Positions 1 through 6,976 of a DNA stretch of 8,048 bases are shown in pieces. The stretch covers positions 1 through 8,048 of the forward strand of contig CALKDV010000417.1 in the NCBI GenBank assembly GCA_938084085.1, read 5' to 3'. Each line of letters opens with the position of its first letter. Positions within the stretch are counted from its first letter, which is position 1. Source of the stretch: an uncultured Nannocystaceae bacterium. Lineage in GTDB: Bacteria > Myxococcota_A > Polyangia > Nannocystales > Nannocystaceae. The notes beneath the pieces were generated by a model. That model was not told the origin of the DNA, ran no database searches, and worked only from the letters and a program-made list of their open reading frames with translations. Both the position numbers and the translations under genes were made by a program.

Positions 1-1375
1 GTTCGGCGGTGTAGGCGTGATAGAGGAGACCATCGGGCCCGTCGTGGCCCGCCTGGGGGAACGGCAATATGGCGTACAGGGGCTCGGGGTACAGCCCGAT
101 GCCGAGGCAGGCCGCCGCGAACAGCACCATGGCCGCCTTCATATTCAAGGGGGGATCCGGCGGACGCAGACCCGAGTCACGCTGAAAGAACACGAACCAT
201 GGGAACTTGATCCCCGCGTGCAAAAACACCCCGGCCGAGGCGGCCTCGAGGATGAGCCACGCCGTCTGAAGATGCTCGTGGGCGGCAGCCTCGGTGATCA
301 TCGACTTCGTCGTGAAACCAGAAGTCGCGGGGAAGGAGGAGATGGCCAAGGCGCCGATGGTCCCGCAGATCATCGTGAGCGGCATCGTGCGATACAGGCC
401 GCCAAGTTCGGTGCACTTGCGCTTGCCGGTCATGTAGAGCACGGAGCCCGCGGACATGAGCAGCAAGGCCTTGTAGATGATGTGGGCGAAGGCGTGAGCC
501 GCGGCGCCGTTGAGCGCCATCTGGGTGCCGATGCCGATGCCGCAGACCATAAACCCCACCTGGTTGACGATGGAGTAGGCGAGAATCCGCCGCATATCGT
601 TCTCGAGAATCGCGTAGACGATGCCGTAGATGGCCATGCCGCAGCCGATCCAGATGAGGAGCTTGGTGCCCGCGAACAGCACCATCAGCACATACACGGC
701 AGTCTTGGTGGTGAAGGCCGACAAAAAGACAGTCCCGGAGGCGCTGGCTGCGGGGTAGGCGTCTGGGAGCCAGCTTCCGAACGGAGGCGCGGCGGCGTTG
801 ATCAATATTCCGAGGAGGATCAACACCGAGGCGGTGTCGTCGAGATTGGACAGGTTGGTCAGCTGGAGCGAGCCTGTGTTGGCGAAGTGGAGGGCCAAGC
901 CGGCCATCATGACGGCGCCCCCCACGAGATGCACGTTAACGTAGCGACGGCCGGAGGCTGCCGCCTCCGCGGTGCCCGCCGACCAGATAACCACGGTGGA
1001 CCCCACCGCCATCAACTCCCAGAAAATGAACATCGTCAGGAGGTCGCCGGCGAAGGTGACGTTGATGGCGCTGCCCGCGTAGATGAACGCGGCTGGCAAC
1101 TCGACACGGCGCTCCATGTTCAGGGCGAACAGGGCTCCCACGAGCGTCATCACCGAGAAGATCGTGGCGAAGACCATGGTCGGCGCGTTCTTTTGGACCA
1201 GCGTGAGGGCTTGGCCGAGCCAGCCTATTTGGACGACCTGGTCTGTGGTGAGCCAAACGGCGGCGAGGGTGAGCGCGGGTAAGAGGAGCGCCAGAGCCCG
1301 AAAGGCGAGGCCACGGGTGGCCGCCAGCGCGAAGGCTCCGACGATCAAGATCAAGCCGGGAGGGAACTCAACCAT
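1..1375 (-). CDS. Third antiporter-like subunit (NuoL/M/N-MrpA/D family), 3' end cut by window
   Basis: This frame is open from the ATG at 1375 to the window edge: 458 codons, no stop, no frameshift. It is a polytopic membrane protein of the proton-conducting transporter family (complex I NuoL/M/N, MrpA/MrpD). Seen: the TM5 glutamate E120 (FIFWELMAVGST), the WLPDAY motif at 202-207, a lysine in the following helix (K224, SAFTTKTAVY), the broken-helix stretch AAAHAFAHIIYKALLL with H294, H298 and K302, and the TM-loop motif FPATSGFTTKSM near 349. The TM7 lysine expected nine residues before the Trp of WLP is Asn (N193, LINAAAPPF). The start overlaps the stop of the small upstream gene by 8 bases (ATGGTTGA), with AAAGGA about 11 bases upstream. 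Known members are about 480-500 residues, so only a short C-terminal part is probably missing. It is annotated MnhD/MrpD-like by fold; its exact role in the complex is inferred. Confidence 0.9.
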   Translation of the reverse strand, partial: MVEFPPGLILIVGAFALAATRGLAFRALALLLPALTLAAVWLTTDQVVQIGWLGQALTLVQKNAPTMVFATIFSVMTLVGALFALNMERRVELPAAFIYAGSAINVTFAGDLLTMFIFWELMAVGSTVVIWSAGTAEAAASGRRYVNVHLVGGAVMMAGLALHFANTGSLQLTNLSNLDDTASVLILLGILINAAAPPFGSWLPDAYPAASASGTVFLSAFTTKTAVYVLMVLFAGTKLLIWIGCGMAIYGIVYAILENDMRRILAYSIVNQVGFMVCGIGIGTQMALNGAAAHAFAHIIYKALLLMSAGSVLYMTGKRKCTELGGLYRTMPLTMICGTIGALAISSFPATSGFTTKSMITEAAAHEHLQTAWLILEAASAGVFLHAGIKFPWFVFFQRDSGLRPPDPPLNMKAAMVLFAAACLGIGLYPEPLYAILPFPQAGHDGPDGLLYHAYTAE

Positions 1376-1835
1376 CGTAGTAGGTGTCCTTTCGCTTCAA
1401 AACGTAGCCGAGGACGAACTTTGCACCGAGCACCATGAGGACGCAGGTGAAGAACCCGTAGACCGCGTGGAATCCGAGCCATCCATCGATGCCGTCGAAG
1501 TGTGGCTTGGATTCGGGGACGAATACAAACTCTGCCACGACCGTCGCGGCGAGCAGATCGAGCGAGCCGAACTTCAAGAGGCGAATGGTCGCCGGCCGCT
1601 CGAGCCACGTGTCGTGGTCTGGCAGGAGCTTGGCGCGGGATCGGAAGTCGTCGGTGCTCGCCTGCTCCATGGGGGGCGCCGCGGGGGAGGCGGTCGCGTC
1701 GACGATCTCGCCAAAGGGAGTCGCGTCATCATCATCGGGGATGCCGGTGGCGACGGCGTCCAGGTCCGTGGGCCCCTGAGCGTCCGCGGCCTCGGGGAGG
1801 GCATCCTCCGGTGTTCGCTCCGTTTCGTCGGTCAC
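1368..1835 (-). CDS. Small two-helix membrane protein in the Mrp operon, function unknown
   Basis: A 155-residue protein starting with GTG at 1835. The GTG overlaps the stop of the upstream antiporter subunit as GTGA, and GAGAGGG lies 8 bases upstream. A longer in-frame start at 1946 would lie deep inside the upstream gene and is unlikely. Residues 1-60 look disordered and very acidic (16 Asp/Glu, one Arg, an Asp run at 34-37). Two hydrophobic segments follow, about 84-106 and 119-146, separated by a short polar loop (PESKPHFDGIDG), and the protein ends in a charged tail, KRKDTYYDG. I do not recognise a named domain. From memory, similar short proteins with a tail ending in a Tyr-Tyr-Asp motif occur beside antiporter-like subunits in other Mrp clusters, but I cannot confirm this here. 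Its position between two large subunits with overlaps on both sides suggests an accessory subunit or assembly factor of the complex. Confidence 0.85.
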   Translation of the reverse strand: MTDETERTPEDALPEAADAQGPTDLDAVATGIPDDDDATPFGEIVDATASPAAPPMEQASTDDFRSRAKLLPDHDTWLERPATIRLLKFGSLDLLAATVVAEFVFVPESKPHFDGIDGWLGFHAVYGFFTCVLMVLGAKFVLGYVLKRKDTYYDG

Positions 1836-3346
1836 GTGGGCATCCCTCTCATGAGCGCAAACGCCAGGTCCGCGAAGACGCTCGGGTAAAAGAACACGGT
1901 GGCCGCGCAGGCAGCGGTCCCCGTCACGGCGACAACGATGGGCCACGGCGCTTCACCGTGAGGGACGCCAGCAGCGGTTGAACTCTCGTCGGAGGCCGCG
2001 GATGGGGGCGGCGGCGCGCGGAAGAACGCGCGGTGGATGATAGGTAAAAAATACGCCGCGTTGAGCAGCGTGGAGACGATGAGGACGCCGACGGCGAAGT
2101 ATTGCTCCGTCGTCCAGGCGGCCCCCAACAGCATCCACTTGGAGATGAACCCTGCGGTGGGCGGAAGTCCGATCATGGAGAGGCAACCAATGGTGAAGGC
2201 TCCCATCGTGAAGGGCATGCGTCGCCCGATGCCGTCGAGTTCGCTCACCTTGGTCTTATGGGCGGCGGTGTAGATCGACCCTGCCGCGAAGAATAAGGTG
2301 ATTTTGCCAAAGGCGTGCGCGGCGATATGCATGGCCGCGGCCATCATGCCGAGCGGGTTGAGCATGGCCGCGCCCATGGTGATGTAGCTGAGCTGGCTCA
2401 CCGTGGAGTAGGCGAGGCGACGCTTGAGGTTGTCTTGGAACAGGGCGATGAACGAGGCCGCGACTACGGAGATCCCGGCTGCATACAAGAGCCATCCCCC
2501 TTGACCAAACTCCGCGAGCTTGTCAACGCCGATGAGGTAGGTGGAGATTTTGCAGACCGAGAACACGCCGGCCTTCACCACCGCCACCGCGTGCAGCAGG
2601 GCGGAGACGGGCGTGGGCGCCACCATCGCCGCCGGGAGCCAGCGGTGGAAGGGCATGAGGGCGGCCTTGGCGATCCCGTACATGAACAAGAAGAAGATGA
2701 ACCCAAACAGCCACGGGGGGACCGAGCCGTCTGCGAGGGCCTCGCCAAACACCCCCCCGTGCACGAAGTCGAGGGAGCCTGTGTACATCCAGGTGCCGAC
2801 CATGGCGGGCAGCATCAGCAGCACCGAAGCGCTCACCAAGATTCCCAGGTAGGTCCTGCCGGCTCGCACGGCGGCGGGTTTGGGCGCCTTGTGCGTCACC
2901 AAGGGATAGGTCACCAGCGACAAGGTCTCGTAGCAGATGAACAGGGTGAGCATGTTCGCGGAGAACGCGATACCCATGACCGAAGCGATGGAGAGGGCAA
3001 AGCACAGATAAAACCGGGTCTGGTGGGACTCTCGGTTGCCGCGCATGTAGCCGATGGAGTAGATGGAGTTCAAGATCCAAAGCCCAGACGCGATCAGGGC
3101 GTAGATCATGCCGAGGGGCTCCACGTGGAACGCGAGGGGGATCTCGGGGAGTACGTGCAGCACCTCGATGGTCGGCGAGGGACCCTTGAGGGCAGCGGGG
3201 ACCAGCGCCGCGACCGCGGCGAGCAGACACCCCGCGGTGACTAGCGTGACCGCCTCGCGCAGGTTGCGTCGAGCGCCGGTGACAACAATGAGTGCTCCGC
3301 CCACCAGGGGAATCGCGATGGCGAGCAGCGGCGACGATTCGATCAT
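1832..3346 (-). CDS. Second antiporter-like subunit, MrpA/NuoL-like core (often named MnhD)
   Basis: A 504-residue polytopic membrane protein of the NuoL/M/N-MrpA/D family. The ATG at 3346 overlaps the mnhD stop (ATGA) and has GGAGGTG just upstream, which decides against the longer frame reaching 3445. Seen: TM5 glutamate E140 (FICYETLSLVTYPL); TM7 lysine K227 in GIAKAALMPFHRWLP; then APTPVSALLHAVAVVKAG with H252 and K258; the AHAFGKITLFFAAG stretch with H344 and K348; and IGLPPTAGFISKW near 392. The PTPVSALLHA-VKAG segment resembles NuoL and the N-terminal part of MrpA more than MrpD. A Pro/Ser-rich loop at about 444-466 precedes the last helix. It has no MrpA C-terminal extension; that part is encoded separately upstream (5772-6515). 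It probably forms one proton or cation path of the antiporter (inferred). Confidence 0.93.
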   Translation of the reverse strand: MIESSPLLAIAIPLVGGALIVVTGARRNLREAVTLVTAGCLLAAVAALVPAALKGPSPTIEVLHVLPEIPLAFHVEPLGMIYALIASGLWILNSIYSIGYMRGNRESHQTRFYLCFALSIASVMGIAFSANMLTLFICYETLSLVTYPLVTHKAPKPAAVRAGRTYLGILVSASVLLMLPAMVGTWMYTGSLDFVHGGVFGEALADGSVPPWLFGFIFFLFMYGIAKAALMPFHRWLPAAMVAPTPVSALLHAVAVVKAGVFSVCKISTYLIGVDKLAEFGQGGWLLYAAGISVVAASFIALFQDNLKRRLAYSTVSQLSYITMGAAMLNPLGMMAAAMHIAAHAFGKITLFFAAGSIYTAAHKTKVSELDGIGRRMPFTMGAFTIGCLSMIGLPPTAGFISKWMLLGAAWTTEQYFAVGVLIVSTLLNAAYFLPIIHRAFFRAPPPPSAASDESSTAAGVPHGEAPWPIVVAVTGTAACAATVFFYPSVFADLAFALMRGMPT

Positions 3347-4854
3347 GTCGCACCTCCGATGAGGACGCGGGCCGCGAACTCGGCGAGCCGGCCCGTCAAC
3401 TCGGCGTCCACGCCTAGAATCACGGAGGCGGAGGCCAAAATCCACATGGCGATGAGCATGGTGAACGGCGCCTCTTCAACCGGCGCGCGCTTTTCGGGTT
3501 TCTTGAAGTAGATGACTTCGAGGACCCGCCACACGTAAATGATGGAGATGAGGCTCCCTGCCAGCACGACCATCGCGAGCCACCACTTGCCGTCATGCAG
3601 CGCCCCCGAGATTAAATAAAACTTGGAGATGAAGCCCGAGGTGAGGGGCATGCCGATCAGTCCCAGGCCGCCGATGGTGAACGCGGCCATCGTCGCCGGC
3701 ATCCGCCGACCGAGGCCGTAAAAGCTCTTCAAGTCGGCGTTGCCCATGCGCAAGACTACGGCGCCGCAGGCCATGAACATGGCACCCTTGGTGACCGCGT
3801 GATTTAGGATGTGGATAACGCTCGCCGCCACGCCCGACTCGTTCGCCATGGAGAAGCCCACCACGATATATCCGAGCTGTCCGACCGAGGAGTAGGCCAA
3901 GATCTTCTTCACGTTGGTGGCCTGCGCCGCGCGGATCGAAGAGACGATGATCCCCAAGGTGCCGCAAAACGCCATGAGGGCGAGCGTGGCGGAGGAGTCA
4001 TAGACGCTCCCAAAGAGGGTGAAGATGAAGCGAAACGCCATATACACGCCCACCTTGGTGGCGGTGGACGCGACCAAGGCGGACACGGCAGACGGCGCGA
4101 AGGTGTAGGCGTTGGGTAGCCACAGGTGCAGCGGCCACATGGCCATCTTGAGCCCGAGGCCGACGGTGATAAAGGTGAAGCCCACCAGGATCGTTCGATT
4201 CCCGGCGAGGTCGCCCTCGGCCTTCATGAGCATCAACTGCTCATGCATGTCTGCCATGTTCAAGGTGCCCGTGAGCATCAGCAGGTAGCCGATGCCCAGC
4301 AGGATAAACGTGGCGCCGATGGACCCCAGAATCAGGTACTTGAGACTCGCGGTCAGGGCGCGTCTGTCTCGATACTTTCCCATCGCGATCAGCGTGTAGA
4401 CCGTCAAAGAGCTGATCTCGAGCAGGACGTAGATATTAAAGGTGTCCGCCGTGGCGCAGATCCCCACCATGCCGCTGATGGCGAGGAGCCAAATCGAGTA
4501 GAAGAAGTTGTGCCGGTCCTTCGGGATCTCATCTTCCACGCTCGATTTCGCGTAGATGGTGGACACGAAGGCGAGCAGCGCGACCACGAGGATCACGTAG
4601 GCGTTGAGGGCGTCGATCTCGTAGGCGATGCCGTACTCGGCAGGCCACCAGCCGATGAAATAGGTGATGGTCTCTTGAGGCGACTGCCGCACCAGCTTTA
4701 CCATCGACAGCCCGAGCAGGACCTCGAAACCGGTGACCAGCGCCGACCAGATCCAGGGGGCGGGTCCGCGGCGTGGCATCAGCGCCGCGAGCAAGCCTCC
4801 AAACAGGGGGGTCAAGACCAGCAAGACCGGGAGATGGGGGGTGAGCGCGTCCAT
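3343..4854 (-). CDS. mnhD: Na+/H+ antiporter subunit D (MnhD/MrpD)
   Basis: A 503-residue membrane protein with the MrpD/NuoN-like fold and about 14 hydrophobic segments. Key residues seen: E146 in TM5 (NIYVLLEISSLTVY), K236 in TM7 (GLKMAMWPLHLWLPNAY), K267 in the next helix (ASTATKVGVYMAF), the loop lysines at 316-317 (NVKKILAYSSVGQLGY), H348, H352 and K356 (HILNHAVTKGAMFMACG), and the IGMPLTSGFISKFYLI motif near 400. Glu in TM5 and Lys in TM7 are the residues known to be essential for transport in MrpD. The ATG at 4854 lies one base after the TAA of mnhC, and the gene ends with a 4-base ATGA overlap with the next subunit. Length is normal for the family. Of the three large subunits in the window, this is the most orthodox MnhD, directly after mnhC as in other Mrp clusters. 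Confidence 0.96.
   Translation of the reverse strand: MDALTPHLPVLLVLTPLFGGLLAALMPRRGPAPWIWSALVTGFEVLLGLSMVKLVRQSPQETITYFIGWWPAEYGIAYEIDALNAYVILVVALLAFVSTIYAKSSVEDEIPKDRHNFFYSIWLLAISGMVGICATADTFNIYVLLEISSLTVYTLIAMGKYRDRRALTASLKYLILGSIGATFILLGIGYLLMLTGTLNMADMHEQLMLMKAEGDLAGNRTILVGFTFITVGLGLKMAMWPLHLWLPNAYTFAPSAVSALVASTATKVGVYMAFRFIFTLFGSVYDSSATLALMAFCGTLGIIVSSIRAAQATNVKKILAYSSVGQLGYIVVGFSMANESGVAASVIHILNHAVTKGAMFMACGAVVLRMGNADLKSFYGLGRRMPATMAAFTIGGLGLIGMPLTSGFISKFYLISGALHDGKWWLAMVVLAGSLISIIYVWRVLEVIYFKKPEKRAPVEEAPFTMLIAMWILASASVILGVDAELTGRLAEFAARVLIGGAT
3351..3357 (-). promoter_or_regulatory. Ribosome binding site of the second antiporter-like subunit
   Basis: GGAGGTG on the minus strand, 4 bases before the ATG at 3346 (6 from its GGAGG core). 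It decides the start over the longer open frame reaching 3445, and it lies inside the end of mnhD, so the two genes are probably translationally coupled. Confidence 0.75.
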
Positions 4855-4855
4855 C

Positions 4856-5272
4856 TTATCGAGACATCATCTCCTCTCGGTGTTCGATGGCTTCCTCGAT
4901 CTCGCTGATCTCGTCGGCTTCTACGGTCCCGTAGAGGCGTTTGATATTCATGATGATCGCGAGCGCTACCGACAGCGTACTGACCCCGACGACGATGGCG
5001 GTCAGCATCAACACGTGGGGGAGCGGGTTGTCGTAGGGGCCCGGGTCCTTGGTAAATCCGTCCAAGATGGCCTCCCACACGGGGGCCCGCCCAGGCGTGC
5101 CGTCGGGGGCGCGATAGACGGACATGGTGATGTAGAACAAAAACACGCCGGTTTGGAACAGCCCCAGCGAGATCGCCTGCTTGACGAGGTTGCGCTTCGC
5201 GATGACGCCGTAGAAACCAACCATCATGATCGCCACCGCGATCCAATAGTTAAAGAGCCCCAAACCCTCCAT
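4856..5272 (-). CDS. mnhC: Na+/H+ antiporter subunit C (MnhC/MrpC, NuoK-like)
   Basis: A 138-residue protein with three membrane helices (about 8-25, 31-53 and 84-112), homologous to NuoK of complex I. The signature DNPLPHVLMLTAIVVG at 81-96 matches the conserved MrpC segment before TM3. A polar insert of about 30 residues between TM2 and TM3 (RAPDGTPGRAPVWEAILDG onward) and an acidic, probably helical tail (117-138) make it longer than the roughly 110-residue core. The ATG at 5272 shares one base with the TAA of mnhB (TAATG), with AAGGTGA about 7 bases upstream. MrpC is part of the membrane core that links the antiporter-like subunits to the other small subunits. Confidence 0.95.
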   Translation of the reverse strand: MEGLGLFNYWIAVAIMMVGFYGVIAKRNLVKQAISLGLFQTGVFLFYITMSVYRAPDGTPGRAPVWEAILDGFTKDPGPYDNPLPHVLMLTAIVVGVSTLSVALAIIMNIKRLYGTVEADEISEIEEAIEHREEMMSR

Positions 5273-5775
5273 TAGTCCGTCACCTTCACGTTCTCGCGTT
5301 TGCTTCGCATGAACCGAGGTTCTGTGATCGTCACATAGATCGTGATGAAGACGCTGGTGACCGTGATGCCGACGCCATATTCCACCAAGGTCATCCCGAG
5401 GGCCTCTCCCTCCGACGGGTGGGCGGGGTTGAGGGCGGAGTAGTCGAGGAAGTTACTCCCCGCGAGGAGGTTGTGCAGTCCGACTCCGGCGTACAGGAGC
5501 ACCCCCGCGGCCATCAGAAAATCCGTGATCCGGGAGGGGATCCGATCGACGAGGCGCGAGGCGCCAAAGACGAGCCCATAGAAGATGAAGGCGGCGGCCA
5601 TGATCACGCCACCTTGGAATCCGCCGCCGGGGCCGAGCTCACCGTGCGTGATGACGTAGACGGCGAACATGATGATGAACGGCACCAGGAGCTTGCAAGA
5701 GACCCGCAGCACCGACTGGTGCTCGATGAGTCGGGGCGCCTGGAACGCGCCGGTGACGGGATGACGCTTGCTCAT
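5272..5775 (-). CDS. mnhB: Na+/H+ antiporter subunit B (MnhB/MrpB)
   Basis: A 167-residue membrane protein of the MnhB family. The diagnostic motif is THGELGPGGGFQGGVIMAA at 43-61, corresponding to the conserved HG..SPGGGFQGG signature. About four membrane segments follow the soluble N-terminus (roughly 28-43, 53-73, 84-104 and 127-150), and E132 (TLVEYGVGITVT) lies in the last one. The N-terminal 22 residues and the Arg/Lys-rich C-terminus are polar. The ATG at 5775 overlaps the stop of the MbhD-MbhE gene (ATGA), with AAGGGGGAGG immediately upstream. Length is slightly above the family average of about 140 because of both tails. It is a structural subunit in the small-subunit cluster of the complex. 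Confidence 0.95.
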   Translation of the reverse strand: MSKRHPVTGAFQAPRLIEHQSVLRVSCKLLVPFIIMFAVYVITHGELGPGGGFQGGVIMAAAFIFYGLVFGASRLVDRIPSRITDFLMAAGVLLYAGVGLHNLLAGSNFLDYSALNPAHPSEGEALGMTLVEYGVGITVTSVFITIYVTITEPRFMRSKRENVKVTD

Positions 5776-6515
5776 GCCTCCCCCTTGGGCGCGTCGTCAG
5801 GCTCCGCGCTCGCGCCCACGGCGGTGTAACTGCGGGTCGGCGGTTGCGGCACCGGGGCGACCGGGCGAGGCGTCTGCACCTCGCGCTCGCGCTCGTCCCA
5901 GGCCTCGACGATGTCGTCGTCACGCCGCCGAAGCAACAACACGAGGGAGATGCCGGCCGTAAAAATCACGGCGGTCTCGAACATGGTGTCGAACCCGCGG
6001 TAGGCGGCGAGGAGGCTCGTGACGGTGTTGGGTACGTGCCCGTTGAAGTCGTCGCGGGGGTGCGGGTGCGCAGGATCCGGGGGATCCATGCCGAGGGGCG
6101 GGCGCCCCGGTACTTTCCCCACCTGCTGGGCGAGGAGCTTGGGAACTCGGTGCTGATGGATCGGCGCGTGGGGATCCCCGAAGTCGGGCATGTCGAGGGT
6201 TCCGTAGATGAGCAGTCCGCCGGTGAACAGCACGACCGCAGCCGCGCGAAGATCGAGGGAGGGGGTGCGACGGGAGAGACGACCCGTCGCCGAGATGGTC
6301 CCAAGCAAAAGCACAGTGGTGGCGCCGGCACCGACAGCGGCCTCGGTGAATCCCACGTCGAGGGCGTGCATGTTGGACCACACGAGGGCCATGATCAGGC
6401 TGTAGATGCCGGAGAGCATGGTCGCCGCGAGCAGGGACCGCACGCGCACGATGGCGACGGCGGCGACGAGCGCGAGTGTCAGCAGCAGCACGTCAAGGAT
6501 GAGCACCTCGTTCAC
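5772..6515 (-). CDS. Fused MbhD-MbhE subunit (equivalent to MrpA C-terminal region)
   Basis: A 247-residue protein corresponding to the C-terminal extension of MrpA, here a separate gene. Residues 1-75 form the MbhD/DUF4040 part with three helices and the typical DVGFTEAAVGAGATT motif at 53-67 (E58). After another helix (about 92-108) comes a long polar loop (109-165, rich in Pro, His and Asp). The MbhE part follows: YRGFDTMFETAVIFTAGIS at 172-190, with D176 and E180, and a last helix to about 196. The tail 197-247 is charged, then Pro-rich. In archaeal membrane-bound hydrogenases these are two genes, mbhD and mbhE. GTG at 6515 is chosen because the N-terminus fits the family, it overlaps the mnhG stop (GTGA), and AGGAGG lies 7 bases upstream; the longer frame to 6725 lies inside mnhG. 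In MrpA this region is implicated in the sodium path (family knowledge). Confidence 0.92.
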   Translation of the reverse strand: MNEVLILDVLLLTLALVAAVAIVRVRSLLAATMLSGIYSLIMALVWSNMHALDVGFTEAAVGAGATTVLLLGTISATGRLSRRTPSLDLRAAAVVLFTGGLLIYGTLDMPDFGDPHAPIHQHRVPKLLAQQVGKVPGRPPLGMDPPDPAHPHPRDDFNGHVPNTVTSLLAAYRGFDTMFETAVIFTAGISLVLLLRRRDDDIVEAWDEREREVQTPRPVAPVPQPPTRSYTAVGASAEPDDAPKGEA

Positions 6516-6976
6516 GGACGGTCCTCCTTTTTCGCTACGAGCCACGAGGCGCTGGCGGTGACCGGGTTGTGGTCCGTGTCTTTTTCGAGCACGCCTTGGG
6601 CGTCGCCAGGCTTGAGCCATGGGCGCAGGCCCTCTCTCCAGGCCGCCCGCACCAGGGCGTGGGTGGACGTGGGCGCGGTGATGAACAGCACCGAGGAGAT
6701 GAGCGCGAGCTTCAGCGCGATCCACGGGTCATCGCTCGCGATGCCCAGCCCACCGAGGATGAGCAGCTGTCCCAGCGCGTCGATCATGCCCGCAGGGTGG
6801 ACCCGCGAATAAAAGTCTGGGAAGCGCGCGACGCCCAAGGCGCCGGTGAACACGACGAAGGTGCCGACGAGCACGGGGGCGATGCCGATCCACTCGAGGG
6901 CGGTGGCGACGGCGCCAGGCTCGAAGCCCGTGAGTTCCGCGATGGGGCCGCTGAAGCTAGGAGTGGAGGGCGTCAC
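6512..6976 (-). CDS. mnhG: Na+/H+ antiporter subunit G (MnhG/MrpG/PhaG)
   Basis: A 154-residue protein with three membrane helices (about 28-47, 66-80 and 86-105). The family signature is clear: GALGVARFPDFYSRVHPAGM at 45-64, then IDALGQLLILGG, and APTSTHALVRAA at 101-112, matching the conserved P..(A/S)H.(I/L).RAA end of MnhG. A polar tail of about 40 residues follows and contains no obvious motif. The N-terminal 25 residues are an extension as well. GTG at 6976 overlaps the mnhF stop (GTGA), with GGAG 6 bases upstream. MrpG is a small membrane subunit needed for assembly and activity of the antiporter. Confidence 0.95.
   Translation of the reverse strand: MTPSTPSFSGPIAELTGFEPGAVATALEWIGIAPVLVGTFVVFTGALGVARFPDFYSRVHPAGMIDALGQLLILGGLGIASDDPWIALKLALISSVLFITAPTSTHALVRAAWREGLRPWLKPGDAQGVLEKDTDHNPVTASASWLVAKKEDRP
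6523..6528 (-). promoter_or_regulatory. Ribosome binding site of the MbhD-MbhE gene
   Basis: AGGAGG on the minus strand, 7 bases before the GTG at 6515, within the last codons of mnhG. It is the strongest Shine-Dalgarno in the window and settles the start against the longer frame reaching 6725. Confidence 0.8.

Noticed and set aside
17..1282. Plus-strand open frame of 421 codons opposite the third large subunit
   Set aside because: Its product is polar and rich in Gly, His, Arg and Glu with no domain. It is the antisense shadow of a clear membrane protein with conserved antiporter motifs, as expected in GC-rich DNA.
2315..3244. Plus-strand open frame of 309 codons opposite the second large subunit
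   Set aside because: Low-complexity His/Gly/Glu-rich product; an antisense shadow of the conserved NuoL/MrpA-like gene.
4126..4908. Plus-strand open frame of 260 codons opposite mnhD
   Set aside because: Same shadow composition, and no start signal or family features; mnhD on the other strand is certain.
6060..6120. Repeated GGATCC and GGGG-rich tracts in the MbhD-MbhE linker
   Set aside because: They encode the Pro/Asp/His-rich loop of an intact frame; the repetition follows from codon content and is not a separate element.
5844..6812. Plus-strand open frame of 322 codons opposite mnhG and the MbhD-MbhE gene
   Set aside because: It spans two well-supported genes on the other strand, and its composition is that of an antisense frame.
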